NCBI GenBank assembly: GCA_014529385.2
Contig: CM043971.1
Coordinates: forward strand, 33,129,209-33,193,208
Direction of reading: 5' to 3'
Source of the DNA: Adiantum capillus-veneris
Taxonomy: Eukaryota; Streptophyta; Polypodiopsida; Polypodiales; Pteridaceae
DNA length: 64,000 nt
Part shown: positions 45,738 through 55,658 of the stretch, one piece after another
Layout of the letters: each line of letters opens with the position of its first letter
Numbering within the stretch: the stretch's first letter is position 1
Translations under genes and position numbers: made by a program
The notes under the pieces: generated by a model
The model's database searches: none
What the model was told of the DNA's origin: nothing
Seen by the model: the letters and a program-made list of their open reading frames with translations, nothing else

Positions 45738-46000
45738 TGTCACAAATTGGTGACGTAGCTGTTGTCTGCCCAATACACACACACTGCTCGCATGGACAAT
45801 CCCGCAAATTCCGACCGAACGATGACGTGGCACAGCCATACGGTCAGCTCCGCGTTTTGCGGCGGGAAAAGCAAAATGCTGACGTCGCAGTAGCGTACGG
45901 CAAAAAGCATAAGCGTGGGCTGTTTTTGGCTACGCAAATTGTTTGTTTTATTCTACGTAGCAGTTGAGAGAGAGAGAAAGAGAAGTTGTCACTGTTTCCA
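45738..46000 (+). mobile_element. 3' LTR start of the plus-strand chromovirus
   Basis: Starts TGTCACAAATTGGTGACG directly after the polypurine tract. The first 160 bases contain TGACGT three times (GGTGACGTAG, ATGACGTGGC, CTGACGTCGC), which are plant bZIP-type sites. The 3' end was not found; it may be truncated by the short tandem repeats after 46040. Confidence 0.6.
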
Positions 46001-46040
46001 GCAAATATGAAGTGAGTGCTCTCCTCTTGGTACAATCACC

Positions 46041-46134
46041 TATGGTTGCATATTGGAGACATGTGGCATTGTGCAAAGCATTGTTTCTATGGTTGCATGT
46101 TTAAGGCATATGGCCTTATACAAAGCATTGATGT
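46041..46134. repeat. 47-bp tandem dimer
   Basis: Units at 46041 and 46088 both begin TATGGTTGCAT and contain CAAAGCATTG. A diverged relative lies near 46770. Confidence 0.75.
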
Positions 46135-47606
46135 TGGCAAACAAAGTCTAAATGAGATAGTCGAGGGCTAGGAGGATCTATGCTCTTTCAAAGTGCCTAT
46201 AGAATTCTATCTAGAAGGCTATCCCTCAAGCAAGAGCCTCTCTCCAAACACAATTTTCCTATAATTGCAATTTGGAGGCATGCAAGATGAGAATGTATGC
46301 AAGCAAACTCACAATGCAGTCGATAACAAGAGCCATTGTTTTGGGGGGGGGGGGGGATCGTGTTTGCTAATGCTTGTCAACAAGCCTATCGCTGTGCACT
46401 TTTGAACACACACAAAATTGTTACTAAGTGCCCTGTCAACATATATGTAAGTTATGAAACACGTTCAAAAGCGCCCGCAAATCCTGTTACAGCAACTGTT
46501 GGAGATGTGGTACCCTGTAATGATTGATTGCAACACACCCCATGCATGATTAGTATACACCCAATAGGTACAGCACCAAGAACAGCTGTAGCATGTTCTC
46601 AGTAAGTGCGGCACAGAAATTTTACAAAATTTTAGGACACAGCCAGCAAAGGATAAAAAGGAAGCTCTAGAATCTGTTGAAGACAAAGAATACATGCAAT
46701 AGAGCTGGGACAAGGAAGTTTTGGTTGATTTTGGAGGATAAAAAACAATAAGTTCACTCCACTTGTGGCCACCTATGGCTGCATTTCAAAGGCATGTCTA
46801 ATCACGCACAATATTGACAAGGCATTGTTAGTCTGGGAATGTCACATATCAGCACCATGCTGATAATACTCTGGTCAACATGCAGACCAGTTGTAGTGTA
46901 CTGATCAAAGCACACAACACGTTCTCGACAAACATCCTGTCGGGATGCGACCTATTGTTGCAATGCAAAACCATAGGATATGCCCATTTGAGGGAGACTG
47001 GGTTTAATGACTATGTAGCAAGGGGTTCCCTCGACATGTAGTAGTCCATTGACCAGCTCAATTCCTTTCAACCTTCATTCATGCAGAGTAAAAGAGGAGA
47101 GGAAAGTTCGGGAGGTTGATGACACAAAGAGATCAACTTCTAGCAAACAGCTATCGATTCTTTTTTGGGTAAACTGATGTAAATAAACCTTGTGAAAGCA
47201 AGCATTATGCGATAGGCTTGTAGCAGGTAAGCAAAGTCAAAAATCTATAATCAATTATCCCTACCGATGTCTCCAACACATAGTTTGCATTGGAATTCCC
47301 AAACCCTAGAAAAGAAATCTTCATGAAGATCATCAAAAAGTACCAGAAACACTTTATCTCATAGTGGAAAATACATGAATGTACCTCATCCTCATGGATG
47401 GCGCCATTCCAGCACACACATTCCGCATTTGTACGGATGGCAGATTCAACTATTTGCTTTGTAACTATCTTGAGACAAGGCTTGTGACTCCGCGTCAGCA
47501 ATGAGGTGCAACGAGCTCTTCAACTACTGCAGGCAGAGCCAAGAGGTGCCAAGGGAGGGGAGGGTTTGCACATGCAAGCGCGGCGGAGGTTTTTGAGGAC
47601 GATCTG
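46135..47606. other. No firm gene
   Basis: Mostly unassigned. A minus-strand segment at about 47390-47500 is open, ends at a donor-like GATGAG|GTACAT and encodes CLKIVTKQIVESAIRTNAEC. No family was recognised. A G12 run is at about 46343. Confidence 0.3.
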
Positions 47607-47723
47607 CTAGTTCAAGTTGGGTTCTTCTGCATGGGCTGCATGGGAGAAAGCAAGCAGCAGCAAGAGAGGAAGCAGCCAGGAACTCGTGAGAGAGAGAGGT
47701 CGCCCCTCCATCACGATCGCCAT
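47607..47723 (-). CDS. Short ORF with signal-peptide character (hypothetical)
   Basis: 38 codons on the minus strand: a hydrophilic start, then SSWLLPLLLLLAFSHAAHA (a convincing secretory signal with an AHA-type cleavage site), then EEPNLN and a TAG. No splice donor is visible before the stop, so it is not an obvious first exon. It may be a secreted micropeptide, a broken first exon or chance. The nearest minus-strand gene lacking a signal exon is the pectate lyase 16 kb away, but no join can be shown. Confidence 0.2.
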   Translation of the reverse strand: MAIVMEGRPLSLTSSWLLPLLLLLAFSHAAHAEEPNLN

Positions 47724-48317
47724 CTCACATAACCTTTGGTGAGTCTGCAAGCGTTCCTCGTTAAGAATGGCACGTAACAGCATGCCTCTCCTCGTGCCGC
47801 ACCCCTTCACCTCCCCACGCTAACGTTTAGTCCATTCAACATTCCCCCGGAATCGATCCTGGGTCTTCCTTCGACCGAGCACCACCCCAAATTGCATTTC
47901 TCAACCATTATAACCTCTATTTCTGCACGCACAAAATTGCAAGCTCTACCATCACTAAGTGGATACCTCCCTCCCCCCCCCCCCTCTTTTCTGGCCAGGC
48001 CAAAGGGCAAAGGCCATAGAGATGCTCTCTCTTTTTTGGCTCGCAAAAAATAGGATTTATTTTTTTTTAGAACAAAAAAATTGAGTGTTGTAGTAAGCAT
48101 TCATTAGAAAGTGATGAGTGGATGTGGTGGGCAGTTGACGTGGCTAGCAAGGGAGATTGGGGGGAGATTATGCAGAATTGACGATCATGTGCAATGTTGC
48201 ACATGGAGAAGAGAAACAAGACATCCCAAGGACGAACATGATGAGATGTGAAGAAGCAGCTTAGAAGGCGGGCGCAATAAGAGAAAAGCCCTCGTTTCCT
48301 TCCTCCCACCCCCACCT

Positions 48318-48318
48318 C

Positions 48319-48361
<43 letters not shown>

Positions 48362-48481
48362 CGCGCGCGCGGCAATGAGACAAAGTAGCTAGGAGATTGG
48401 TTGTTACGATGGTGACTTGGAGGTAAAACTGTAGGGCAGGACAAGGCTGAAAGGGGGGGGGGGGGGGGGGGGGGGGGGGGG
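48318..48481. repeat. (GT)n(GC)n and poly(G) runs
   Basis: GT run then GCGCGC at about 48321-48371, and a run of about 28 G at 48454-48481. Confidence 0.95.
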
Positions 48482-48845
48482 ATTGAAAGGCCTGAAAGGT
48501 AGTGCAAAGGCATGCTAATCAAGTAAAATTTTGTGGCGAGGTCAAAGCAGCATTTGTCTACCAGGACGTTACAAGCTCCATTGTAGAAGATAGTTGAACA
48601 AGAAGAATCCCACCATGCACCCTACAGAGCCTCATTACTACATATAGCCAAAGCTAACATCAACCAGATACACCTTAGTTTCCAAGGATCCCTTCTTTGC
48701 CCTTTGCTTGGTCTACACAATCAGATAGTAGCATTTTGTAAAGGGATCCCTTTTGTCGGCTATTCACGAGAGCACTTCACTCACTTTTTGTGCCTTTTCA
48801 GGACCTCTCCGTGCTTCCCAGCAGTTGTCACCCATTTTTGCAACT

Positions 48846-49042
48846 TGGAGAGCACTTGTCTATGCTTCCGACACAAAAAATCTCTCCTTCCTTTGTGTCT
48901 TGCCTCCCATTGGGAGCTAGTCAAGATCTACTCCAACTCTGTCGCATAGAGTTACCCTTGATGTGTGTCTCTTCAACCAAGAAACATAGGTCTAGGGTCT
49001 AACTATTCCATCTATTGCAAGTAGTCCGCTACTTAAGTTTGG
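48846..49042. repeat. Host repeat, left flank of the chromovirus insertion
   Basis: About 95% identical to 32213-32403 by eye. Its continuation lies beyond the element, at 55498. Confidence 0.9.
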
Positions 49043-49599
49043 TGTAACAAACTTGGACACTCCAAGTCAAGAATCAACCGCGACGGCACCAAATAACCAC
49101 TTCAAAACAATTCACAGATCACAATAGATTTGCACTGGCCCGGCGGAGTTCCGTGCCTAGAGATATTGGCCCCAAAGACTGGCGCCCCTTTCGGTATTTC
49201 TTTTTATATTAATCAATCATCAAAGTACAAGAGAGCGGTAGGGTTTCACTCTCAAACTCTGCGTCCAGATGCTCTGAGAAGTGAGGCCCTCACCACTAAT
49301 TTAAAGGTTACAAGGGATGCCCAAAAGCAGAGCCCCAAAAGCTTTTAAAATCAAAAGCATCAGTTCTCTCTCTCTCTTAGAGACTCTTTTCTTTTTTTTT
49401 ATAAAAAAAAGCAAAAGCAAAATTCGCGTCGCTCATTATTTTCCACAAAAAAATAATAATAATAATAATAATAATAAAAATCCGCCTCCGCGATTTCCGA
49501 AAATTAGGGTTTTTGGCAAAAATTAGGGTTTGCACGAATTTTAGGGTTTCTGGCAGAAATTAGGGTTTCTGCTGTCCGCCACGTCATCACTTTGTGACA
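49043..49599 (-). mobile_element. 3' LTR of the chromovirus
   Basis: Minus-strand ends TGTCACAAAGTGATGACG and AGTGTCCAAGTTTGTTACA. Near its start (plus 49500-49570) are four telobox-type AAACCCTAA motifs, then a TATAAAAA box near 49400 and an (AAT)n run at 49452-49480. Confidence 0.95.
49500..49570 (-). promoter_or_regulatory. Telobox cluster in the LTR promoter
   Basis: Four AAACCCTAA or AAACCCTAAA motifs (telomere-like, minus strand) spaced 18-20 bp apart, upstream of the TATA-like box. Repeated in the other LTR at 55400-55467. Confidence 0.7.
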
Positions 49600-49613
49600 T
49601 ACCCCCCTCTTGA
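49600..49613 (-). promoter_or_regulatory. Polypurine tract
   Basis: The minus strand reads CAAGAGGGGGGTA next to the LTR start TGTCACAAAG. Confidence 0.8.
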
Positions 49614-49739
49614 AAGCATTGTAATCGACCGCGATTACGCCTGCAACACCGACAAAAGCCATAAACCGTCTTAGCAGACACTGACTGTTAGTACCTACGT
49701 ACTAGGAACGCACATCTAGCACATGTACAAAATCGACGG

Positions 49740-49800
49740 TCACATCACACGACATCACAGGACATCACCAGACATCACAGGACATCACATGACATTCAAC
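49740..49800 (-). repeat. TGTGATGTCC-type short tandem repeat
   Basis: About five to six units of the same 10-12 bp repeat as at 45530-45612, between the chromodomain and the 3' LTR. Confidence 0.85.
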
Positions 49801-50204
49801 ATTCATTCGGATCTTAGACCATGATTTATCGGCAATGTAGCTAGCAATCACATCTAGGTCCAATCGGGACCTCATCGATGTCCGATTGACTAACCCCTAT
49901 TGCAACCATGTCTATTCGAGATCAATCAGACCAAAATGCTGCAGTCATTTCGGCTATCAGTTCCTGCACTCACAAGAAGTCAAGAACAAATCAGTATCAT
50001 AATCAGGAATTCCATTTCATAAAGTCATCCAGCAGAATACTGTCAGCTCTCAGTATCCCTGAAGCTCAAAGAGACATCAGTGACTTTAGTATCAAAATCG
50101 AGGCATCTGTTGACAAAGGAGTGGAGTGACTCCCCTCTTGTGCATCCCACTGCACCAGATCTCCGGCCAAGCTGAATTCTGGGTTCCGTTTGGAGTAGAC
50201 TATG

Positions 50205-50600
50205 CTAAACCAAAACATCGAGGTAAAGTTTCACAATCCGAGGAGTATCTGCTAGGTCCTCCTCCTCCATCCACTTCGCATCAAATGCAGGAAAGTTCTT
50301 GAACTAAACCAAGAACCGCCTTCGGACTTTACCTTTCTTCGTATCGTTATGTGCCAAAATCTGTTCAGGAACAAGGATCTCCTCGTTTTCTTCCACTTCG
50401 GGTTGCTCATCAGGCTCCCCATCATCAGGCACATCACCCTTAACAGGGTTCAAGAGACTCACATGCAATGCATTGTGAATCCTCCAAGTATCTGGCAGTT
50501 TCAATCGGAAGGAGACATCATTTATCTTGTCAGTAATCTGGAAAGGTCCGTAGTATCACATACTAAGCTTTGGAAAAAGCCTCTCCTTTCCCTTTTTCTT
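50205..50600 (-). pseudogene. Integrase C-terminus and chromodomain-like tail
   Basis: The minus strand reads LPDTWRIHNALHVSLLNPVK, then EENEEILVPEQILAHNDTKK and KVRRRFLV, followed by the remainder of the chromodomain-like region to about 50205. Homologous to 44830-45118. Contains frameshifts and a stop. Confidence 0.7.
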
Positions 50601-50773
50601 TCTTAGGCGTGCCTTCTCAAAAGTAAGAGCACCCAATCATCCTCCTTCAGTTTCCAGTCGCGACGATGGCGATCCGCTGCCTTTTTCTGTCGTTCTTGAG
50701 ACTCCTGCAAAGTCTCGCGAACCTTGGCAAAAGCCGTATCCAAATCTCGCGAATATTCATCCGCTTCAAATTT

Positions 50774-51420
50774 CTAATCTTTCGTGCTCAGGAAGGATGG
50801 AACCTTCGCAGCAGTTTCAACAATCTCACATGGCGTCTTCCCCGTCGAAGAGTGTATCGTCTTATTGTAGGCCAATTCCACCAAAGGTAAGTTCTTGTCC
50901 CATTGAGTCTTCTGATGCGAGATACAAGACTTCAATAAATCTAAAATCACTGAATTGGCAATCTCAAATTGCCCGTCAGTCTGCAAGTGGAACGATGACG
51001 AGAACTGCAACCGCGTGCCAATGTTCTCCCAAATTGCCTTCCAAAACAAACTCATAAATATGGGGTCTCTGTCGGAGACAATCGTCTCAGACGTGCCATG
51101 TAATCAGAAAATCATCGTGATCATTCTGTATTCTCGGGAGATCAAAAAATGAAATCCATTTCAATATTTTCCCAGGGGCGGGTGGGTATGAGTAAAGGCT
51201 GTAACAATCCCTGTGCCTTATGCCTGTCAAACTTGACCTTCTGGCATACCAAGCAACTGCGCACAAACTCTTCCATATCCTTCTTCAGTCTCCGCCAAAA
51301 GAAATCTCTCTCTACCCCTTTCATGGTGGTAGCAATGCCGCGGTGACCCGTAAAAGGTGGACAGTGGCAATCAGTCATAACCTTTTTCCTCAACGGCTGT
51401 GTAACGCACAACATAGTCTT
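50774..51420 (-). pseudogene. Integrase
   Basis: HHCC: HCPPFTGHRGIATTMKGVER, then VRSCLVCQKVKFDRHKAQG (51220-51350). Core: FWKAIWENIGTRLQFSSSF, QTDGQFEIANSVILDLLKS, then NLPLVELAYNKTIHSSTGK. In this copy the HPQTDGQFE-type segment is single and in frame, unlike the duplicated one at 44.1-44.4 kb. The region between WENIEMDFIF and the second catalytic Asp is missing relative to the sister copy (about 51060-51150). Confidence 0.8.
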
Positions 51421-52680
51421 TTTCATCAAGTAGCCTTCCTGAAGGGAGTATCCAGCTACTGTCTCCCCATCCTGTATCCGTGTGAAAATATCTGCAAAAT
51501 CTATATCTGTGGCACACTGATCGACCATATCCTCGAAGCTCCTATGATGTATCGCGGAAATAGCCAGAAACAACGGTTTCCGAGACAAAGCATCTGCCAC
51601 CACATTCTTCTGTCCCTGCACATGGACAATCTGGAAGTGGAACTGTGACAAGATGTTCACCCACCGCATCTTCTTTTCCGAAAGCTGCTTCTGTGACAAG
51701 AAGTAGCGCAATCTCTGATGGTCTGTAAAGACAGTAAAATCCGCTCCGAGTAGGTAATGCCGCCACTGAGTAAGAGCATGGATAACCGCCAAAAGCTCTT
51801 TCTCATAAATCTGTGCTGTCATCTCCGGCCTAGAGAACAAACGGCTCTCGTAAGCTATGACATGGCCTTCTTGCATCAAGACCGCACCCAGACTACGACC
51901 ACAAGCATCACAATATACTTCAAATGACTTCTGCAAGTCCGACAAAGTCAAAATAGGTCTCGTAGTCAATTTCTCTTTCAATGTCCGAAAGGCAGTCACC
52001 TCTGTGGGTCCCCACGAAAAAGGTACTCCTTTCTGTGTCAAGGTATGCAAAGGGGAAGCAACCTCTGCAAACTTTCGTATGAACCGCCTGTAGTACGAAC
52101 ACAGTCCCAAGAAGCTTCTAGCTTCATGGACATTCCTCAAATCGGGCCAATCACGGATAGTCTCTATCTTGGCTGGCTTCATTTGCACTCCTGCGTTGAC
52201 ACAATGTGTCCCAAAAAGTGTATCTCTGGTAGGAAAAATTCACTTTTCTTAGCATTAATCACTAATGTGTGATCTCGTAATGCCTGAAAGACTTGAAGCA
52301 GATGATCTCTGTGTTCTGCCTCATTCTTCGAGAAAACAATGATGTCGTCAAAGAAAGTGCCAACAAATAGCCTGTACTCTCGAAAAATCCTATCCATCAT
52401 CCGGTTAAATGTCGCAGGAGCATTGGTTAAGCCAAAAGGCATCACCAAAAACTCAAATAACCCAAAAGTCGTCCGAAAAGCTGTCTTGTAGACATCTCCT
52501 GGCGCTATCCTGATCTGATGGTATCCACTCTTCAAGTCAATCCTGCTAAAGCACGAGGATCCCTGTAACCTGTCGAGTATATCATCGATCCTAGGAATCG
52601 GAAATCTGTTCTTGATGGTGATTTAGTTGAGAGTGCTATAATCGATGCACATTCTCCAAGATCCGTCTTTCACTGAGTTC
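51421..52680 (-). pseudogene. Reverse transcriptase and RNase H
   Basis: RT: KSGYHQIRIAPGDVYKTAF, MPFGLTNAPATFN, catalytic FFDD near 52345-52356 and KKSEFFLPEIHFLGHIVST. A frameshift near 52180 leads to a 348-codon open frame running on through RNase H (FEVYCDACGRSLGAVLMQEG, YEKELLAVIHALTQWRHYLL, TDHQRLRYFLSQKQL, DALSRKP) into integrase. The upstream KDGSWRMC region is degraded (stop at 52624). Confidence 0.85.
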
Positions 52681-52689
52681 ATAATCTTT

Positions 52690-53300
52690 TCATTCTGTAC
52701 TCGGCTCACACAATAAGGTGGCCGATTCGGTGGCATGCTTCCAGATATTAGATCAATGGTATGATCTTCAAGCCCTCTCAAAAGCAATCGGCATGAGCGT
52801 GGAGAAAAAAAAATTAAAAAAAAAATCTTGGCGTTCTTTTCTTCAGGTCAAAACATATTCAACCTTTATCCATCGTTCAGTTCTCCCAAAAGAATGAGTA
52901 AGAAAACTGAAGTTCATCAAGTACAATCTCTAAGCCCTTCATTTATCAAAGTCGCTTTCTCGGCCCGGTAGTCAACCACGGCGTAGTTCTTGTGGTACCA
53001 AGGGATCCCGAGTAGAACGTCACTCGCGTGCCCTGAACACCCCTGTCATTGCAAACGAAGTTTGCCAATGCTCGGTGTAATGGCAACGTCCCATCCGGGT
53101 GCCGGTCGAACTACCTCCGCCTGTGGCGTCAGTCTGTCGGGCGTAGTTCCAAATCGAGCCGCCAATTCCAAGTGAAAAGAAGTTGGCCTTGGCTCCTTCA
53201 AAAGAGCTTCCTGATCCTTCACTTTGCCCTAAAAAAAACGGCAAAGTTTGTACTTTCATTCATTTGATTCGGTGCAAGTCCCACGCCATGTGGTACCAGT
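52690..53300 (-). pseudogene. Protease, strongly decayed
   Basis: Recognisable only in pieces: AKANFFSL near 53180, DVAITP...GKL, and the PPNRPPYCVSR linker near 52720. The catalytic triplet cannot be read. Poly(A)/AAAAATT indels near 52805. Confidence 0.5.
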
Positions 53301-53309
53301 TCTACTTTT

Positions 53310-54882
53310 CTATCTGCCTTTTCTGCCACATTCCTCAGCTGCTCTCGAACTCTCAGACCTGTCGTCGTCTTTATCATTCTGTTCTTTCTGTGCCTTATCA
53401 GGGCACTTCGCGGAAATATGTCCATGTTCCCCGCATCCAAAGCACTTCCCCTCTCTGATGAAGCGAGCTCTCTCCTCAGGAGTAAGCTTGGGTCGTGCAT
53501 CCTTTTTTTTTTTCTCTGGGTTGCTCTTTTTCATTCTACTTTCATTCCCAGAAGTCTGTTCGGCTCGTTGTGTCATGGCCTCATCTGTGGGGTAGGTCAG
53601 ATTGCCACAGTGAATGGCAAAGCCCCGCTTCGCATGACTCATCAACTCCTGAATAGAAGCTGACTTCTGTTCCAAGCAGTGATCTCGGATCTCTGTAGGT
53701 AGACCCAAGGTAAACCGCTCAATCTGTTCTCTGAACGAGATCTTCTTGAATGAAGAGGTGGGTAGAAAAGAGCTCCAGAATCTTTCACAATAAGAATTCA
53801 CTGTATCGCTCTTGGTCATCCGGAGATGGTTCCAAGCAGCTCGTATATCTTGCTCAAACTCTTGAGTCAACCAAGAAGAAATAAAAAGCCTCTTGAATTT
53901 CAGCCATGTAACTGGCACAGTCTTGCTTAATAGAAGCGCGGACCACCAAGTATGAGCATTCCCCTTAAAGTAAGAGGTAGCTCTCCGAATCTTGGAGTGC
54001 TCTGAATAGCGTCCTCCCGCGAAAGCGATGTCAAACTGCTATATAAAAGACACAGCCTTCGAAGCATTTGAGTATCCTGAAAAGTATCAAACTTGATCGA
54101 GTGGCCACCTTCCTTAAACTCTCGGACTTTCTTGCTTTTATCTTCGAGAAAGTCATACTGGTTGGCTTTGTAAAAATTCTTCTTGTTCGCATAAAACTTT
54201 CCGTCATCGGAATCTGAGCTGTCTGTAGACGAGTCCTCAGTAGAACTGTCAGTCTCTGAGCGAGATGTAGCCTTCTTTGCCTTTTTCTTGCCCGTTCCGA
54301 AGCTTTGTGTCTTGCTTCGCTTTTTGCTTTTTTTCTGTCTTCTTCGCTCTAATCCGAGGAGCTAGAAGAACTGTCAGAAGAAGAAGAAGAAGAACTGGGT
54401 ACTCCTTCAAATCGAACACGCTTCTTCCGTTTCTTTGCTTTGTCGAATGTAGACTGACGACCCAAATATCCCGGGAAGTCAGTACCTTTGTTTTGCTTTT
54501 TGCCGTGCTTTTTGCCTTTCTTTTGCACGTCGAAAAGCTGAGCAATCCGTGCATCAACCACGTTCTCCAGTTCCTTCTCCGTATATTTCTTGGAGGCAGA
54601 AGGTTTCTTGAGAGCGGGTTTCGGGAGTGGTGTTGTGGTTCTCTTCCACTCCGTCTGTACCTCTTCCAAAGAGGTCTGGTTCATATATTTTGCCATCTTC
54701 GGGTCCTTGGCAAAATTGAGCATCATCTTTGTTGCATCGCCGATCAATTGACGACACTCCATCTCTGTTTGCTCCGCCTGAGTAGGCCGAGGCGGGCCAT
54801 ACTCTCTGCCTGAATCTTCGTTGTGATCCCAGCCCGCATCTCCAGATGCAAAGGGAGTCGACTGATCATTGCCTGAAGCCAT
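53310..54882 (-). pseudogene. Gag with zinc knuckle
   Basis: Starts MASGNDQSTPFASGDAGWD at 54882. Then EYGPPRPTQAEQTEMECRQ, MMLNFAKDPKMAKYMNQTS, KGTDFPGYLGRQSTFDKAK and a Ser-rich stretch up to a frame break at about 54350. The middle is frameshifted. From 53918: TWLKFKRLFISSWLTQEFEQ, AAWNHLRMTKSDTVNSYCER and FTLGLPTEIRDHCLEQK, ending in the knuckle CFGCGEHGHISAKC (CX2CX4HX4C). Gag forms the particle that packages element RNA. Confidence 0.85.
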
Positions 54883-54939
54883 AGGTGCCGCGGAAAAAAA
54901 TTCGGGGATCGGATTTCCCGTAGAAGAGAAATCGGCCGT

Positions 54940-54951
54940 GCTCTGATACCA
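54940..54951 (-). promoter_or_regulatory. Primer-binding site, initiator-Met tRNA
   Basis: The minus strand reads TGGTATCAGAGC, the standard plant initiator-Met site, one base after the LTR end (GTTACA). Confidence 0.95.
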
Positions 54952-54952
54952 C

Positions 54953-55497
54953 TGTAACAAACTTGGACACTCCAAGTCAAGAATCAACCGCGACAGCACC
55001 AAATAACCACTTCAAAATAATTCACAGATCACAATAGATTTGCACTGGCCCGGCGGAGTTCCGTGCCTAGAGATATTGGCCCCAAAGACTGGCGCCCCTT
55101 TCGGTATTTCTTTTTATATTAATCAATCATCAAAGTACAAGAGAGCGGTAGGGTTTCACTCTCAGACTCTGCGGTCCAGATGCTCTGAGAAGTGAGGCCC
55201 TCACCACTAATTTAAAGGTTACAAGGGATGCCCAAAAGCAGAGCCCCAAAAGCTTTTAAAATCAAAAGCATCAGTTCTCTCTCTCTCTTAGAGACTCTTT
55301 TTCTTTTTTTTTATAAAAAAAAGCAAAAGCAAAATTCGCGTCGCTCATCATTTTCCAAAATAATAATAATAATAATAATCCGCCTCCGCGATTTTCGGAA
55401 ATTAGGGTTTTTGGCAAAAATTAGGGTTTGCACGAATTTTAGGGTTTTTGGCAGAAATTAGGGTTTCTGTTGTCCGCCACGTCATCACTTTGTGACA
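54953..55497 (-). mobile_element. 5' LTR of the chromovirus
   Basis: Same ends as the 3' LTR. It differs by about nine substitutions plus indels in the T, AAT and A runs. Teloboxes at 55400-55467. Confidence 0.95.
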
Positions 55498-55658
55498 TTT
55501 GGCTTGTTCAATGTTTGATCAAGTTACTTAACAAGCTGATTTACTCCATTTCACAAAGATAAGAGCGCTTTGTGGTTACGTTTCCTCATGAAGACCTCTC
55601 CTCTCTTAGCATGCTTCTATGCATTGGGGACTGACCGGCTAATTTGCTCCAAGCTTGA
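55498..55658. repeat. Host repeat, right flank of the chromovirus
   Basis: Continues the 48846-49042 repeat and matches 32400-32563. Ends at the boundary of the minus-strand pol-less element. Confidence 0.9.

Larger units (their letters stand above)
41361..46000 (+). mobile_element. Plus-strand Ty3/gypsy chromovirus, protease to 3' LTR
   Basis: Continuous plus-strand order protease, RT, RNase H, integrase, chromodomain, short tandem repeat, polypurine tract, LTR start at 45738. The left edge falls mid-protease exactly at the end of the minus-strand element, and the likely 5' part (gag) is at 33.0-34.3 kb. It carries two tandem duplications (43315-43726 and 44089-44376), plus stops and frameshifts. 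The 3' LTR end could not be fixed; 46000 is approximate. Confidence 0.75.
49043..55497 (-). mobile_element. Complete Ty3/gypsy chromovirus, both LTRs, TSD TTTGG
   Basis: 6455 bp bounded by TTTGG at 49038-49042 and 55498-55502. LTRs are 49043-49599 and 54953-55497, roughly 98% identical by eye. On the minus strand the order is LTR, initiator-Met primer-binding site, gag, zinc knuckle, protease, RT, RNase H, integrase, chromodomain, short tandem repeat, polypurine tract, LTR. The structure is intact, but every coding region carries stops or frameshifts. A clean pre-insertion paralogue exists at 32.4 kb. Confidence 0.95.

Noticed and set aside
45349-46035. Short minus-strand ORFs in the chromovirus 3' region
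   Set aside because: They overlap the element's untranslated tail and LTR and have no domain.
48318-48371. CRISPR-like or regulatory repeat array
   Set aside because: Simple GT/GC dinucleotide repeat without spacers; no CRISPR structure anywhere in the window.
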